A DNA stretch of 64,000 nucleotides from a bacterium (lineage in GTDB: Bacteria > CLD3 > SB21): the NCBI GenBank assembly GCA_013360215.1, contig JABWCP010000001.1, forward strand, positions 277,144-341,143. Direction: 5' to 3'. The position numbers and the translations under genes were made by a program. Each line of letters opens with the position of its first letter. Position 1 is the first letter of the stretch. Below the pieces are notes generated by a model. That model was not told the DNA's origin and made no database searches. It saw only the letters and a program-made list of their open reading frames with translations. This document shows positions 47,423 to 57,510 of this stretch, piece after piece.

Positions 47423-47875
47423 ATGGACGCCATCGATGTGAAACGACGGAATATTCTAATTTTCGTGATATCAGTTTTTGTACTGCTCGTTGCAACCCAT
47501 GACGGCGAATTTTGGCCATTTTCTATTTTTCCGATGTTCTCCAAAGCAGGACAACCTTGGCAACGCATCGTGATAAGGAAAGTAGAGGCCGCGCCTTCAA
47601 ATGATTATTACGCACTTGATGAATTGCCGGGATTCCCGATTGCGTTGGATGCCTATGGTGTCGAAGCCATTGACGTTGCCGATTTTGTTCGCCATACGAC
47701 GCATTGGACACCGCAACGCCTTCAAGCATTATCTCATTTGTTACAATCGCGACCGAGTTCGCAGCAATGGCTTGTTATGCGAGTTGATGGCCAGAAGACC
47801 ATCGATGGAATTCGTATTCAGGCTGTACCACTACTGCTCTTCAACGATAGCTCCGTTTTCGAGGTCACTCCATGA
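47423..47875 (+). CDS. Small membrane-anchored partner of the HTTM protein
   Basis: A 150-residue protein with one N-terminal transmembrane segment (about residues 11-27) followed by DGEFWPFSIFPMFS, a motif commonly seen in proteins next to HTTM genes. The remainder is probably extracytoplasmic. It overlaps the HTTM gene by 4 bases. No catalytic motif is visible. Confidence 0.7.
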   Translation: MDAIDVKRRNILIFVISVFVLLVATHDGEFWPFSIFPMFSKAGQPWQRIVIRKVEAAPSNDYYALDELPGFPIALDAYGVEAIDVADFVRHTTHWTPQRLQALSHLLQSRPSSQQWLVMRVDGQKTIDGIRIQAVPLLLFNDSSVFEVTP

Positions 47876-48774
47876 ATCAACTTTCAGCGCTACTATTTCA
47901 ATCGTGGTATGCGTCGGATAACGACGAGAAATTTCATTTTCGCCTATTCGAATTTTTTGTTTTATCGGGCAGCATTTATTATGCCTGGTCTTGGGCTGAT
48001 TACATTCGCCAAATAAGCGACAATATACACCCACTAGGTATCGCGCAGCACGTGCCGATAGACTTCATGTATGGTAACATGATTCCGCATTTATTTGCTA
48101 TCGTGATAACGACATTGGCCTTTCTCATTTTTTTGGGACGCGCGCATCGCTACGCCCATGCAATAATTCTTGTGCTGTTGCATTTATTACTCGTAGCGCG
48201 CGATGCGATGGGTGAAATCGGGCATAGCGCTAATTTCATCGGTCTGAGTGTTCTGGCTTTAGCTGTAGCCTATGCGTCTTGCGGCCAGGACGGCGAAAGA
48301 CGACGCATGGCACTGGGACTGACTGTTTTTTTTATCGGACTGGGATATGTATCCGCCGCGCTATGCAAGCTGATTGCCACCGGCGTTTTTTGGCCTGATG
48401 GTATGCACCTCGCTCTGTGGATCGCAGAGAAAAAAATAGACACAATCGCCCGCACGGGCATTTACGAAGCTAATCCGCTTCAGCAAATGGTTTTGACACA
48501 TCACAGTGCAGGTACGTTGATGCTTGGTTTCGGTCTCACTGCGGAATTGCTGGGGTTCCTTATTTGGTGGAAACGATTTCGCCCGTACATCACCCTCTTG
48601 CTTGTGGCCATGCACACCGGCATATCGCTTACCATGAATATCCGCTTTGACTCCTTCATTTTGCAACTCCTTATTTTAGGTTTACCTTGGCCGATTTGGA
48701 AAAACAAAATATTAGACTACATCTCAAAAGTAAGCGGGAGTCGCAAAATCCTTAACAAAAATGCATCCGTATGA
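47872..48774 (+). CDS. HTTM-like polytopic membrane protein
   Basis: A 300-residue protein with about eight hydrophobic segments. It resembles the HTTM (vitamin K-dependent carboxylase-like) family: FEFFVLSGSIYYAWSW near the N terminus, HLLLVARDAMGEIGHSANF, GLGYVSAALCKLIATG, and VAMHTGISLTMNIRFD near the C terminus. Biochemical activity in bacteria is largely unknown. It overlaps both neighbours by 4 bases. Confidence 0.75.
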   Translation: MNQLSALLFQSWYASDNDEKFHFRLFEFFVLSGSIYYAWSWADYIRQISDNIHPLGIAQHVPIDFMYGNMIPHLFAIVITTLAFLIFLGRAHRYAHAIILVLLHLLLVARDAMGEIGHSANFIGLSVLALAVAYASCGQDGERRRMALGLTVFFIGLGYVSAALCKLIATGVFWPDGMHLALWIAEKKIDTIARTGIYEANPLQQMVLTHHSAGTLMLGFGLTAELLGFLIWWKRFRPYITLLLVAMHTGISLTMNIRFDSFILQLLILGLPWPIWKNKILDYISKVSGSRKILNKNASV

Positions 48775-49457
48775 TATTTATTGTCGTGTGGTTATTGTTG
48801 GCATTTTGGCCGATGCAAAAAAATCTGGTTGTTGAAGATTTTGAATCCGATGCACTCGGCGGTATTCCCGCCCGCTGGTATAATCGCGACGGTACAGGGC
48901 GTCCAAATTCCTATAGCGCGGATCTTCGCAGAGGTTACCAATACGAAGTTCTGTCGGAAAAGCCCGGCAACCAATTTTTACGATACAATGGATACCACGC
49001 AAAACACCTCGCGTTCCACTTTGTCAAGGATAGACATTGGTCAATTAAGAAATATCCCGTATTGACGTGGCGGTGGCGTGCATGGAAACTTCCGATAGGA
49101 GCCAATGAAGCCTTGGATGAAAAAAATGATGCCGTTTTGAGCGTGTATGTTGTTTTTGACAAAGGAAATTGGGTAAGGCCGCCGCAGGTCATTCGTTATG
49201 TATGGAGTTCGACACTCCCTATCGGAACCATACTTACAAAATCCTCCGGGCGTCAGAAGATCGTGGTCATTGCCTCGGGAAACAGAGACCTCGGCCAGTG
49301 GATCAACGTCACGCGTTCGATCTCAGACGATTATCAAAGCCTGTTCGGACATGCTGAAGTTCCTGATCCGATCTCTCTCCTCCTATTAAGCGATGCCGAT
49401 GATACGCAAACATGGGCCATTGGCGACTATGATGATTTCTCCATAGGCAGCTTATGA
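48771..49457 (+). CDS. DUF3047 domain protein
   Basis: A 228-residue exported or anchored protein, with a short hydrophobic N terminus (about residues 1-14). DUF3047 segments are VVEDFESDALGGIPARWY, LTWRWRAWKLP and IGDYDDFSIGSL. The domain looks like a carbohydrate-binding jelly roll. It overlaps the following glycosyltransferase gene by 4 bases. Confidence 0.85.
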   Translation: MIFIVVWLLLAFWPMQKNLVVEDFESDALGGIPARWYNRDGTGRPNSYSADLRRGYQYEVLSEKPGNQFLRYNGYHAKHLAFHFVKDRHWSIKKYPVLTWRWRAWKLPIGANEALDEKNDAVLSVYVVFDKGNWVRPPQVIRYVWSSTLPIGTILTKSSGRQKIVVIASGNRDLGQWINVTRSISDDYQSLFGHAEVPDPISLLLLSDADDTQTWAIGDYDDFSIGSL

Positions 49458-50599
49458 AGCCCAAGGTTCTTCACTTTAAGACAAATTTTCTCAATCCATC
49501 AGAGACGTTTATCGAACGACTTGTTACCGGCCACCAGACCTATGAGCCTATTTGCGCTTGCGCTAATCGCCGAACGCTTGCCAACAGTATCCGAACGTAT
49601 GTAATGCCAAAAGATGGTATGACGGGATTAGTCAATCGCTATGAATTGATGCTCAATCGGACACCCCGATTTCTGGATAGAATATTTGAGGATGAAAAAC
49701 CGGATATCATCCATGCACACTTCGGGTTAGATGCATACCGTATGGTACAAATATCCAAAAAAACAAAAACACCGTTGATCGTTGGGTTCTACGGATCGGA
49801 CGTCACACGACTTCCCAGAGAATTTGGATGGGAACGGCGATACGCAAGACTCGCGGCGCATGCGGACCATAGTATAGCACTATCTTCGCATATGCGTGAT
49901 CAGCTGATTCAGCTCCGGTTTCCGCCCGACAAAATATCCGTGGTTTATTTCGGCTTAGATCTAAATCGTTTTATTCATCATTTACGACCGCATGGAAATC
50001 GGATCATGTTGGTCGGTCGAATGGTGGAAAAAAAAGGGTTTTCGACCGCCCTTCAAGCTGCTCAGATACTAAAACAAGACGGCATACCGTTCGAAATGCA
50101 CTTCTACGGAGACGGTCCATTGTTGTCTTCGTTGCAGTCCTTGGTCCGGGAACGGAGCTTGCAGGATCGCGTTTCTTTTCACGGCTTGGTAAGCAATGAG
50201 CAAATACGCCTTGCGTTACATCAAAATCATATCATGATTGTGCCAAGCCGGCGTGCACGCGATGGCGATGAAGAGGGATTGCCTAATACGCTTATTGAAG
50301 CGATGGCTTCCGGTTTACCGGTTGTCGCTTCCCGACACGCGGCGATTCCGGAAGTGATCCGGCACCAAACGGACGGCCTATTGTTTGATGAAAATGACGT
50401 CCAAGCGCTTGCACTACACTTGAAGTATTTACTTGGGGCGCCAGAAAAAATGAAGAGCCTTTCCGTCAAAGCACGCCAACGCATCGAACAACTCGGTTTT
50501 TCCATTGACACGACCGTTCAAAAGATCGAAGATATTTATTCACACGTTTTGCAAAGTAAAAAATCCAAAACTCGTGATTTCACTTTCCGAGCGCAATGA
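49454..50599 (+). CDS. Glycosyltransferase family 4
   Basis: A 381-residue GT-B glycosyltransferase. The donor-binding EX7E motif is in EEGLPNTLIEAMASGLPVVAS; MLVGRMVEKKGF and FHGLVSN are typical. The acceptor is unknown. The 3' end overlaps the convergent flippase gene by 20 bases. Confidence 0.93.
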   Translation: MKPKVLHFKTNFLNPSETFIERLVTGHQTYEPICACANRRTLANSIRTYVMPKDGMTGLVNRYELMLNRTPRFLDRIFEDEKPDIIHAHFGLDAYRMVQISKKTKTPLIVGFYGSDVTRLPREFGWERRYARLAAHADHSIALSSHMRDQLIQLRFPPDKISVVYFGLDLNRFIHHLRPHGNRIMLVGRMVEKKGFSTALQAAQILKQDGIPFEMHFYGDGPLLSSLQSLVRERSLQDRVSFHGLVSNEQIRLALHQNHIMIVPSRRARDGDEEGLPNTLIEAMASGLPVVASRHAAIPEVIRHQTDGLLFDENDVQALALHLKYLLGAPEKMKSLSVKARQRIEQLGFSIDTTVQKIEDIYSHVLQSKKSKTRDFTFRAQ

Positions 50600-52067
50600 A
50601 TGCACGTCTGATCGTTTCCCGGTGAACCAAACCAAACTTCCAGCTTAACAAAAAAAATACAATCGCATAAATGACGAAGGAAATCACAAACCCTGATGCA
50701 TGCTGCGAAGCATCCAATACTCTATAGCGTATAAACCAAGTTGCCAGCCCTGACAGCGCCGCCAAGATCAGTACTTTCAGATAGTGATGGAAAGGAATGA
50801 CTTTGTAAAACGGCAACTTCATGTGATTTCCGATTCGCCGCAACGCCATGCACCAGGCGGCCATATTGGCCAGCCAGGCGGCCACAGCTGTCCCTGTAAT
50901 ACCCCACCAATACGTAAACGGAACGCACAATAAGGTGTTTGTGAGTACGAGAAATAACGACAGGAACAAAATTCCTCTTTTATCACCGAATGCCTGCAAC
51001 GCGCCGCCATAGGATGTGACACGGTGAAGCACGATCAAAGAAAACACTTGAAATGGAATAATAGACGCCATATAGGACGAGCCAAACATCAGGCAAATGA
51101 AATCTTGGGCTGAAGCGATAAAAAAAATCGTAATCGGGACGACGATCATCGTCACGTTGCGTATTGCACTATGCCACAATGCCGTTAAACGCTGCCGATC
51201 TTCATCCATAATATGACGTACAAATTGACCGATCAGTGCCGAACTCACCGCATAAGGTATCACCGCAACGATCGGAATTTCTTGCGCTCCAATATTGTAT
51301 TCCGCCAAAGCCACCGGTGTTAAAATCGCCGCCACGATAAATTTGTCCACATGTTTATTGAAACGGCTGATCAACGACGCCGAGCCGATGATAACGGAAA
51401 ATCGGATCTGCGCTATGACGGATCCTTTGGCCAAGGACTCACGATCGGGAGGCAAAATCAGGTCCATGAGATACCATGACATGACAAAACGAATGAAGGC
51501 ATATGCGGCAAGCCCATAAATAGCATAGGACAATGGAAATTTAAGAATCAGCGGGACTGCCAAAGCCAAAAGCGTCATGATGCTGGTAATAATCTGATAC
51601 CATGCTGCATAAGTTGTTCGAGCGAACGCAATAAGAATATTGGTTACCGGCCATGTCGGAACCTCCAGAATCATAACAAGAGACATCCAGGGCAAAAACT
51701 GTTTTAGATATTCAATCTGACTTTTTTCCCACTCTGCACTGAGAAACGACTCTATTATCAAGGGCAAAAAGCCTATTGCGAGCCCTACGACCAATGCCAT
51801 CAGCCCTACAATAGTGAAAGTCTGAAGGACTAAAGCGCGGCGTGCCTGAATTTCAGTTCGTTCAAAAAAATAAAAAATGCTGTCCGGAAAACCCATGGTC
51901 GCAATAAAGCGACCTACCTGAAAAATCATAAGTAAATAGCTCATCACGGCAAAATCAGATTTATCCAGCAACCGAACGATGATAATGGCTGTCAAAAGAT
52001 CAATACCCGTAGTCACAATGCCGGCAGCGGTTACGACAAATGCCTTTTTTCCTAATGCAGATGACAT
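50580..52067 (-). CDS. Wzx-like oligosaccharide flippase
   Basis: A 495-residue membrane protein with about 12-14 hydrophobic helices, of the MATE/MVF polysaccharide transporter type. It starts MSSALGKKAFVVTAAGIVTTGIDLL and keeps the ISRFNKHVDKFIVAAIL segment usual for Wzx-like proteins. It probably flips the lipid-linked glycan across the inner membrane. It overlaps the next glycosyltransferase gene upstream by 16 bases. Confidence 0.88.
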   Translation of the reverse strand: MSSALGKKAFVVTAAGIVTTGIDLLTAIIIVRLLDKSDFAVMSYLLMIFQVGRFIATMGFPDSIFYFFERTEIQARRALVLQTFTIVGLMALVVGLAIGFLPLIIESFLSAEWEKSQIEYLKQFLPWMSLVMILEVPTWPVTNILIAFARTTYAAWYQIITSIMTLLALAVPLILKFPLSYAIYGLAAYAFIRFVMSWYLMDLILPPDRESLAKGSVIAQIRFSVIIGSASLISRFNKHVDKFIVAAILTPVALAEYNIGAQEIPIVAVIPYAVSSALIGQFVRHIMDEDRQRLTALWHSAIRNVTMIVVPITIFFIASAQDFICLMFGSSYMASIIPFQVFSLIVLHRVTSYGGALQAFGDKRGILFLSLFLVLTNTLLCVPFTYWWGITGTAVAAWLANMAAWCMALRRIGNHMKLPFYKVIPFHHYLKVLILAALSGLATWFIRYRVLDASQHASGFVISFVIYAIVFFLLSWKFGLVHRETIRRAFIALGK

Positions 52068-53335
52068 AATGTACTTAATTGTTCTGCCAGCTTACTGGCG
52101 CCGTTCTCAGAGGAATATTTGTTTATTTGTTCAATCCGCGGATTGAATCTTAGAAGCTGATGGATAGCCGCGCCTTGCAAAATTTGAAAGAGGCCATCAG
52201 CCGCGTCCTGCGGCGACAGCTGGATGCCGATGCCGGTATCATGCAAGATATGGCTGATTTCAGAATTCGTCGCTAGCGACAACACCGGACGACCTATCGG
52301 CATGTAGTCCCACAGTTTCGCTGGAATAATGTCATTGCGCATTTCCGAGGCGCTTACAAGGAGAATATCATAGGTTAGCAGTTCATCAAGCATGGCATTA
52401 CCATAGACGGGTTTGTGCACCTCAAAATGCGACAAAACGCCAGCGGATTCCGCCAATATACGGTCTTGATCCGTCAGGGGTGCAAAAGAAATTATTTTAA
52501 CCGACGGGTTTATTCCGTCGTTGATTTCTTTTAAGCGTTTGAGCATGGCTATTACGGGAATGGCCGGGGACAACCATCGAAATGCACCCAAAAAAACGAT
52601 ACGAATTTCATTCGCTGATGACTTATGCGGACGCTGGGTCATTTCTTCATAAACCATATTCTCAAAACCATTATAAATAGTGGACATGCGGGACGCGCTA
52701 GCCGGATAAAATAAGCGATATCGCTCCTCGGTAACACACGACGTAAAAATGATTTTATCAGCATCGTTAATCCATCGGCGTTCTATCCTGCGGTCATAGA
52801 CTTGCGTCAGCCTGCTTCTGCGCTGATTGCGCACCGGGCATAGCATCCAGGGATCGCGAAAATCCGCTACCCACTTTACCCGTAAGGCCTTTGCAACGGT
52901 GCGTCCCAACCAATGCGAAGACCATGGATCAGCTGTGCTCCATACAACATCAGGATTAAACTGACGTGCGTAGGCTATGACCGACCGACGATGCAACCAC
53001 AGCAAAGGTAGCCATGTATCAATCGGAAACCACCGAGCTATAAATGAAAATGTCTCTTCTATACGATAAGAAGCCCCATGATTTGTCCCTGATGTGGTGC
53101 GATCGAGAGGAGTTTTCAGGGAAAGTATCGGTATGCCCTCCAGCAAGGCTATCTCTTCCTCCCCCAATCGCGATGAAGAATCGATGGTTACGATTGCCGG
53201 CTGCCAACCCAATGACTTCAACCGCACGGCCATTCGATACGGACGCTGGGACCCCACCCTCTTTCTTGGTGGAAAATATGGCGCTATCATAAGTATGCGA
53301 TGTGCGTCTTTTTTCATGACGGTTTGCGATGCCAC
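52052..53335 (-). CDS. Glycosyltransferase (GT4-like)
   Basis: A 427-residue GT-B protein. The N-terminal domain begins ILMIAPYFPPRKRVGSQRP; the C-terminal domain has KLWDYMPIGRPVLSLA, replacing the more common EAMA motif. A GTG at 53335 has GGAG 5 bases upstream; an ATG 6 codons downstream is possible. It overlaps both neighbours, so the three minus-strand genes form one unit. Confidence 0.85.
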   Translation of the reverse strand: MASQTVMKKDAHRILMIAPYFPPRKRVGSQRPYRMAVRLKSLGWQPAIVTIDSSSRLGEEEIALLEGIPILSLKTPLDRTTSGTNHGASYRIEETFSFIARWFPIDTWLPLLWLHRRSVIAYARQFNPDVVWSTADPWSSHWLGRTVAKALRVKWVADFRDPWMLCPVRNQRRSRLTQVYDRRIERRWINDADKIIFTSCVTEERYRLFYPASASRMSTIYNGFENMVYEEMTQRPHKSSANEIRIVFLGAFRWLSPAIPVIAMLKRLKEINDGINPSVKIISFAPLTDQDRILAESAGVLSHFEVHKPVYGNAMLDELLTYDILLVSASEMRNDIIPAKLWDYMPIGRPVLSLATNSEISHILHDTGIGIQLSPQDAADGLFQILQGAAIHQLLRFNPRIEQINKYSSENGASKLAEQLSTLCHLH

Positions 53336-54258
53336 AACTTCTCCGAAAATTCATAGAATGGTTTTTTCTGATGCATCCAACCAAAATGAAGCCAATACGG
53401 ACATACGCTCATAACATCTGATTTTCCCGGCCAGATGGTATGCAGATTTAGTAGTAAATGTTGAAGGGATTCGTTTTGCACGCCGCACAAGCGATGGACT
53501 TGCGGATCGGTATAATAACGGCATTGAACGTTTTGAAAATCAGCATCATGCTCGACCCAAGAAGCAATATAATCCATTTGTGGACTTTCATATCCATTCA
53601 TCCATGGAAGCAATGGAATCCCCAATCGTGCCATTGCGATGGCAAAGCTCCATTCGCACGACTCCAAAGCCCGACCTCTTTCATAAAGCCGGCTTTGAAA
53701 GTGTGTCTCGTGCTTTCTTGCAAGCATTGCCTGTGCTTCCCGGCATACGCGTTCGGTTTGTTCTGCACTCGCTGCGTAGATCATACCCGACTGAATACGC
53801 GGCAAATATCGTATTCCAAAGCGACCCATCGTTCGTCGTCTTCGATTTAGAAAAATATCGGCAAGTACGCCGAAATCTTTGGCCGCGCCAAAAAAATGAT
53901 CCGCGCGGAGATTCCCGGTAATCGTAAATTCATAGCCCGACAGTGTTTTCCATAGACGGTCCGGATTGCGGCAACAAATCATGTCACTGTCTAAAAACAA
54001 GTTGCGATCAAACGGCAAATACTGATGGATATGATGTTTGAACCCCACAATGGAACTGTGCTCGTCCGCAAGACGGTCCATAATCGTAATCTTCAGCTCC
54101 GACGCGTGTTTTGCGGCCTCAGCCAAATGCGACTCCGAAGCGATCAACGCAACCGGCCTTGTCACATCGTAACGCCGAATCGTATGAATCGCCGTGAGTG
54201 CATGCCACACGTATTTTTCATCCCCGTATGAATGAAATACGTATCCCTCTCTGTTCAC
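53314..54258 (-). CDS. GT-A-fold glycosyltransferase (GT8-like)
   Basis: A 314-residue protein. NLFLDSDMICCRNPDRLW contains a DxD motif (DSD) typical of metal-dependent GT-A transferases such as GT8. HALTAIHTIRR and LPRIQSGMIY fit this fold. First gene of the minus-strand flippase unit; the intergenic region upstream is shared with a divergent glycosyltransferase gene. Donor and acceptor are not known. Confidence 0.72.
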   Translation of the reverse strand: MNREGYVFHSYGDEKYVWHALTAIHTIRRYDVTRPVALIASESHLAEAAKHASELKITIMDRLADEHSSIVGFKHHIHQYLPFDRNLFLDSDMICCRNPDRLWKTLSGYEFTITGNLRADHFFGAAKDFGVLADIFLNRRRRTMGRFGIRYLPRIQSGMIYAASAEQTERVCREAQAMLARKHETHFQSRLYERGRALESCEWSFAIAMARLGIPLLPWMNGYESPQMDYIASWVEHDADFQNVQCRYYTDPQVHRLCGVQNESLQHLLLNLHTIWPGKSDVMSVCPYWLHFGWMHQKKPFYEFSEKLWHRKPS

Positions 54259-54541
54259 CTGCTGCTCCTCATATTTTGAATCTGTTTCCTTTCAATGCAA
54301 ATCATCTAAATAACAAAATAGTCCAATACAACGGCAAGCGCCGCAAGATTTTTCTTGCGCATGCAAGCACCGCATGGCATGAACATTTTTTTTCATCTAT
54401 CCGTTACCGGCGCATAATACATCGTTCACAAAAAGCCTACTTTCTAATATCACCGTAACACGATTTTTGATTCATTTCGGCGTACTCTTTGCGTAGCAAA
54501 TACTATGACAATTCATTAATTCATTTAAAGAAAGAAATGCC
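54259..54541. other. Divergent intergenic region in the glycan locus
   Basis: A 283-base region between two divergent transferase genes. It must hold both promoters, but I see no strong -35/-10 pair, repeat or RNA gene. Confidence 0.4.
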
Positions 54542-55756
54542 GTGCTTTCACGTTCAATGGTGTATCCGGTTACTTTTGAACCGCCGCGTATCTCTCCGAA
54601 ACCACAATTAAGGCTGGCCCTTTTTACGGGAAGTTACCAGTACATACGAGATGGTGTCGCGCTGACGTTGAACCGTTGGGTAAACTATCTTCTTTCACAG
54701 AATATCTCTGTGATGATATTCAGCCCCACGGCCAAACACCCGGCTCTGCATACAACCGGCCAACTCATTTCGGCGCCATCAATCGCTTTACCCGGTAGAT
54801 CGGAATACCGCATGGGTATTGGATTTTCGTCGTCCATGAAACGCGAGCTGGCACAATTCGACCCCAATCTCATTCACATCGCGACACCGGATTTGTTGGG
54901 AATTCGAGCGCTTGAATACGCAAAAGCTCAAGATATCCCGATGGTTATGTCATATCACACACACTTTACCGCTTATTTGAAATACTACAGACTAAATATG
55001 TTCGAGGCATCGGCATGGAAATATTTGACATGGTTTTACGGACAAGCGCGTCGAGTTTACGTGCCTACACAGTCGATGGCCGAGACTTTGGTTGACCGGA
55101 GCCTTAGCGATAAAATCGAAATTTGGCCGAGAGGTGTAGATTCTGATTTATTTCGACCGGAGATCAGAGACAATGCCTGGCGCCGTCAAATAGGCATAAA
55201 GGATGATGAAATCGCTGTGCTTTTTGTATCACGACTAGTTGCGGAAAAAAATCTGAAATTGCTCGGGCAAATTTTAACGCTCGCCATGCAAATGAACCGA
55301 CGCATTAGGCCTGTCATCGTCGGAGAAGGACCTGCCAGAAAAGAGCTTCAGAATACGTTGCCATCGGCCATTTTTTTAGGCCAACAAAATGGCAATGATC
55401 TGGCTAAGGTCTATGCGTGCTGCGACGTTTTTTTATTTCCCTCGGAAACGGAAACCTTTGGTAATGTCACACTTGAGGCTTTGGCGGCGGGCCTTCCGGT
55501 GATCGCCGCCGATGCGACCGGCAGCCGATCGCTGATCACCAACGAACATAATGGATTTCTTGCCGAACCCCTTGATGTGACAGATTTCGCAGCCAAACTG
55601 AATTTAATTTCAGAAAACCGGCAACTACGAAAGCGAATGAGCGCTCAGGCCCGTCAAACAGCTTTGCTTCGCCCATGGTCCCAGATCCATCAAAGTCTTC
55701 TGCAAAGCTATTATGACGTCCTCGCAGAAGGATTTCGCGATGAGGCCGCAGCGTGA
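54542..55756 (+). CDS. Glycosyltransferase family 4 (mannosyltransferase-like)
   Basis: A 404-residue GT-B glycosyltransferase similar in layout to GDP-mannose-dependent alpha-mannosyltransferases. LALFTGSYQYIRDGVALTL and HTHFTAYLKYY lie in the acceptor domain; IWPRGVDSDLF, LFVSRLVAEKNL and PSETETFGNVTLEALAAGLP in the donor domain. The start is a GTG. It overlaps the following gene by 4 bases. Confidence 0.92.
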   Translation: MLSRSMVYPVTFEPPRISPKPQLRLALFTGSYQYIRDGVALTLNRWVNYLLSQNISVMIFSPTAKHPALHTTGQLISAPSIALPGRSEYRMGIGFSSSMKRELAQFDPNLIHIATPDLLGIRALEYAKAQDIPMVMSYHTHFTAYLKYYRLNMFEASAWKYLTWFYGQARRVYVPTQSMAETLVDRSLSDKIEIWPRGVDSDLFRPEIRDNAWRRQIGIKDDEIAVLFVSRLVAEKNLKLLGQILTLAMQMNRRIRPVIVGEGPARKELQNTLPSAIFLGQQNGNDLAKVYACCDVFLFPSETETFGNVTLEALAAGLPVIAADATGSRSLITNEHNGFLAEPLDVTDFAAKLNLISENRQLRKRMSAQARQTALLRPWSQIHQSLLQSYYDVLAEGFRDEAAA

Positions 55757-56886
55757 TTCGCCTGTTTTTTGTATCGCATTCCATTCCGCCGACGAATGAT
55801 CTGCTCGAAAATATTGGCGGAATGCAACGTGCCAGCCTCCAATTGTTGGAAGCTCTGCGCAACGAAGTCCATTTTAATGTGTTGCCTTTTTTACTTATGT
55901 CGTCCTGGAGGTTTATCCACATTCAAACAGCCTTCTTTTTGATTAAGCTCATCTTTAGGCTTCCGATCGCAATACGTCGTCAACGTCCGGAAATCGTGTT
56001 GTTTTCAAGTATGGTTACTGCAGCCGTCATGCTGTTTATCAAGAAAAAAGGATCGTCACCCAAATATGTCGCGATCGCCCACGGGCGCGACGTGACGCTC
56101 CCCAACCCGCTGTATCAGATTATTCTCAAGTGCGTATTCAAGAAACTGGATGGTGTTATTGCCGTCTCTTCGGCCACAAAGGCAAGTTGTATGGCGTGTG
56201 GACTCTCTTCAGATCAGGTTGTGGTTATCCCCAACGCCATACCTCCCGGTTATGATACGCTCCCGATACCGCCGAAGACCATAGCCGATTTTCTTTTTCA
56301 AAATCATCATATTCCGCGCGAAGCTCGCCCCGTCTTACTGACCGTTGGTAGACTCGTCCTGCGCAAAGGTCACGCATGGTTTATCGAGCACGTGCTTCAA
56401 AGATTAGATCACGACGTGATCTATCTTATCGTCGGCGATGGCCCCGAATACGACACCATCCGCCAAACAATCGCGCGGTCACCCAAACGTCACACCATCG
56501 CTTTACTTGGCAAAATGCCCGAAGACTGGCTGCTGGGATTGTATGAATACGCGGATATTTTCGTAATGCCCAATATTTCCGTACCCGGCGATATCGAGGG
56601 CTTTGGTATCGTCTTATTGGAAGCCAATCGCGCAGGACTACCCGCCGTGGTAACCGATATCGAAGGTATCACGGATGTAGTCACCGATGGATTAAACGGA
56701 TATCGCGTCAAACAAAATGACGCCGCCGGATTTGCTAATAAAATCGATAGTTTGCTGAAAAAAAATATGAAACAAGCCAAGCCGCAAATCCAGCAACATG
56801 TCCGTGGTCATTTTATATGGCCGTGCGTGATAGAAAAATATAACCGATACTTTGCGTCGCTAAGCCCCCGCGCAACCCAATCGTAA
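55753..56886 (+). CDS. Glycosyltransferase family 4
   Basis: A 377-residue GT-B glycosyltransferase. The donor-site motif is EGFGIVLLEANRAGLPAV; VGRLVLRKGHAWF and GKMPEDWLLGLYEYADIF support the family. The start is a GTG within the preceding stop. Last gene of the glycan locus in this window; a 102-base gap follows, with no clear terminator. Confidence 0.92.
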   Translation: MIRLFFVSHSIPPTNDLLENIGGMQRASLQLLEALRNEVHFNVLPFLLMSSWRFIHIQTAFFLIKLIFRLPIAIRRQRPEIVLFSSMVTAAVMLFIKKKGSSPKYVAIAHGRDVTLPNPLYQIILKCVFKKLDGVIAVSSATKASCMACGLSSDQVVVIPNAIPPGYDTLPIPPKTIADFLFQNHHIPREARPVLLTVGRLVLRKGHAWFIEHVLQRLDHDVIYLIVGDGPEYDTIRQTIARSPKRHTIALLGKMPEDWLLGLYEYADIFVMPNISVPGDIEGFGIVLLEANRAGLPAVVTDIEGITDVVTDGLNGYRVKQNDAAGFANKIDSLLKKNMKQAKPQIQQHVRGHFIWPCVIEKYNRYFASLSPRATQS

Positions 56887-56988
56887 TGTAGTACTGGCCA
56901 GTTTGATTGCACGGCAATACACTAAATTAGAATTACGGGTCTTGATAGTGAGAGACGGACTCTTAAAGTAAGCATGAAGCATGCAGAT

Positions 56989-57510
56989 CTAAACTAACCA
57001 CAGCGCCAGTTTGAAACTACTTAATCCTAGCACGGTACCGGCCAAAATATCCGTAGGATAGTGAACCCCTAAATATACCCTAGAAACCCCCACCATGCCG
57101 GCCCAACCAAAAACGAATGGCGCGGCTTCGGGGACCACATGCGCAATCAACGATGCCATTACAAAAGCGCCGGAGGTATGGCCGGATGGAAAGCTAAATT
57201 CATCCGGCGGAACAATTTTTTGAATGACAAGTACTCCCCCGGAACAAGGTCGCTTACGTTTCAGAGTTTGTTTGGATAGCTTGTAAATTGTGAGATTGAT
57301 GGCAAAGGCCAATGCACCGATTTTCCAAATCGCCCCGGCGATAGCGGAATGTGTCCAGGATAGATATGCCGTAGCGAAAATATACGCGTGGCCGTCGCCC
57401 AACCGCGACATAGCATAAAACCACGCATGCAACACACGATGCGAAAACGTACGTGACGCGTGTATGACTAACCAATTGTCCCATTGCTGCAAGGTTTCTA
57501 ATAATCGCAT
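56989..57510 (-). CDS. PAP2-family membrane phosphatase
   Basis: A 173-residue membrane phosphatase with about five hydrophobic helices. The three PAP2 motifs are KRKRPCSGG, PSGHTSG and SRVYLGVHYPTD. Family members dephosphorylate undecaprenyl pyrophosphate or phosphatidic acid phosphates. It lies between the glycan and organophosphate loci and could serve either: lipid-carrier recycling, or phosphate scavenging. Confidence 0.9.
   Translation of the reverse strand: MRLLETLQQWDNWLVIHASRTFSHRVLHAWFYAMSRLGDGHAYIFATAYLSWTHSAIAGAIWKIGALAFAINLTIYKLSKQTLKRKRPCSGGVLVIQKIVPPDEFSFPSGHTSGAFVMASLIAHVVPEAAPFVFGWAGMVGVSRVYLGVHYPTDILAGTVLGLSSFKLALWLV

Noticed and set aside
56893-56902. Perfect palindrome ACTGGCCAGT between two convergent genes
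   Set aside because: Ten bases with no loop or T tract; too short to call a terminator or operator.
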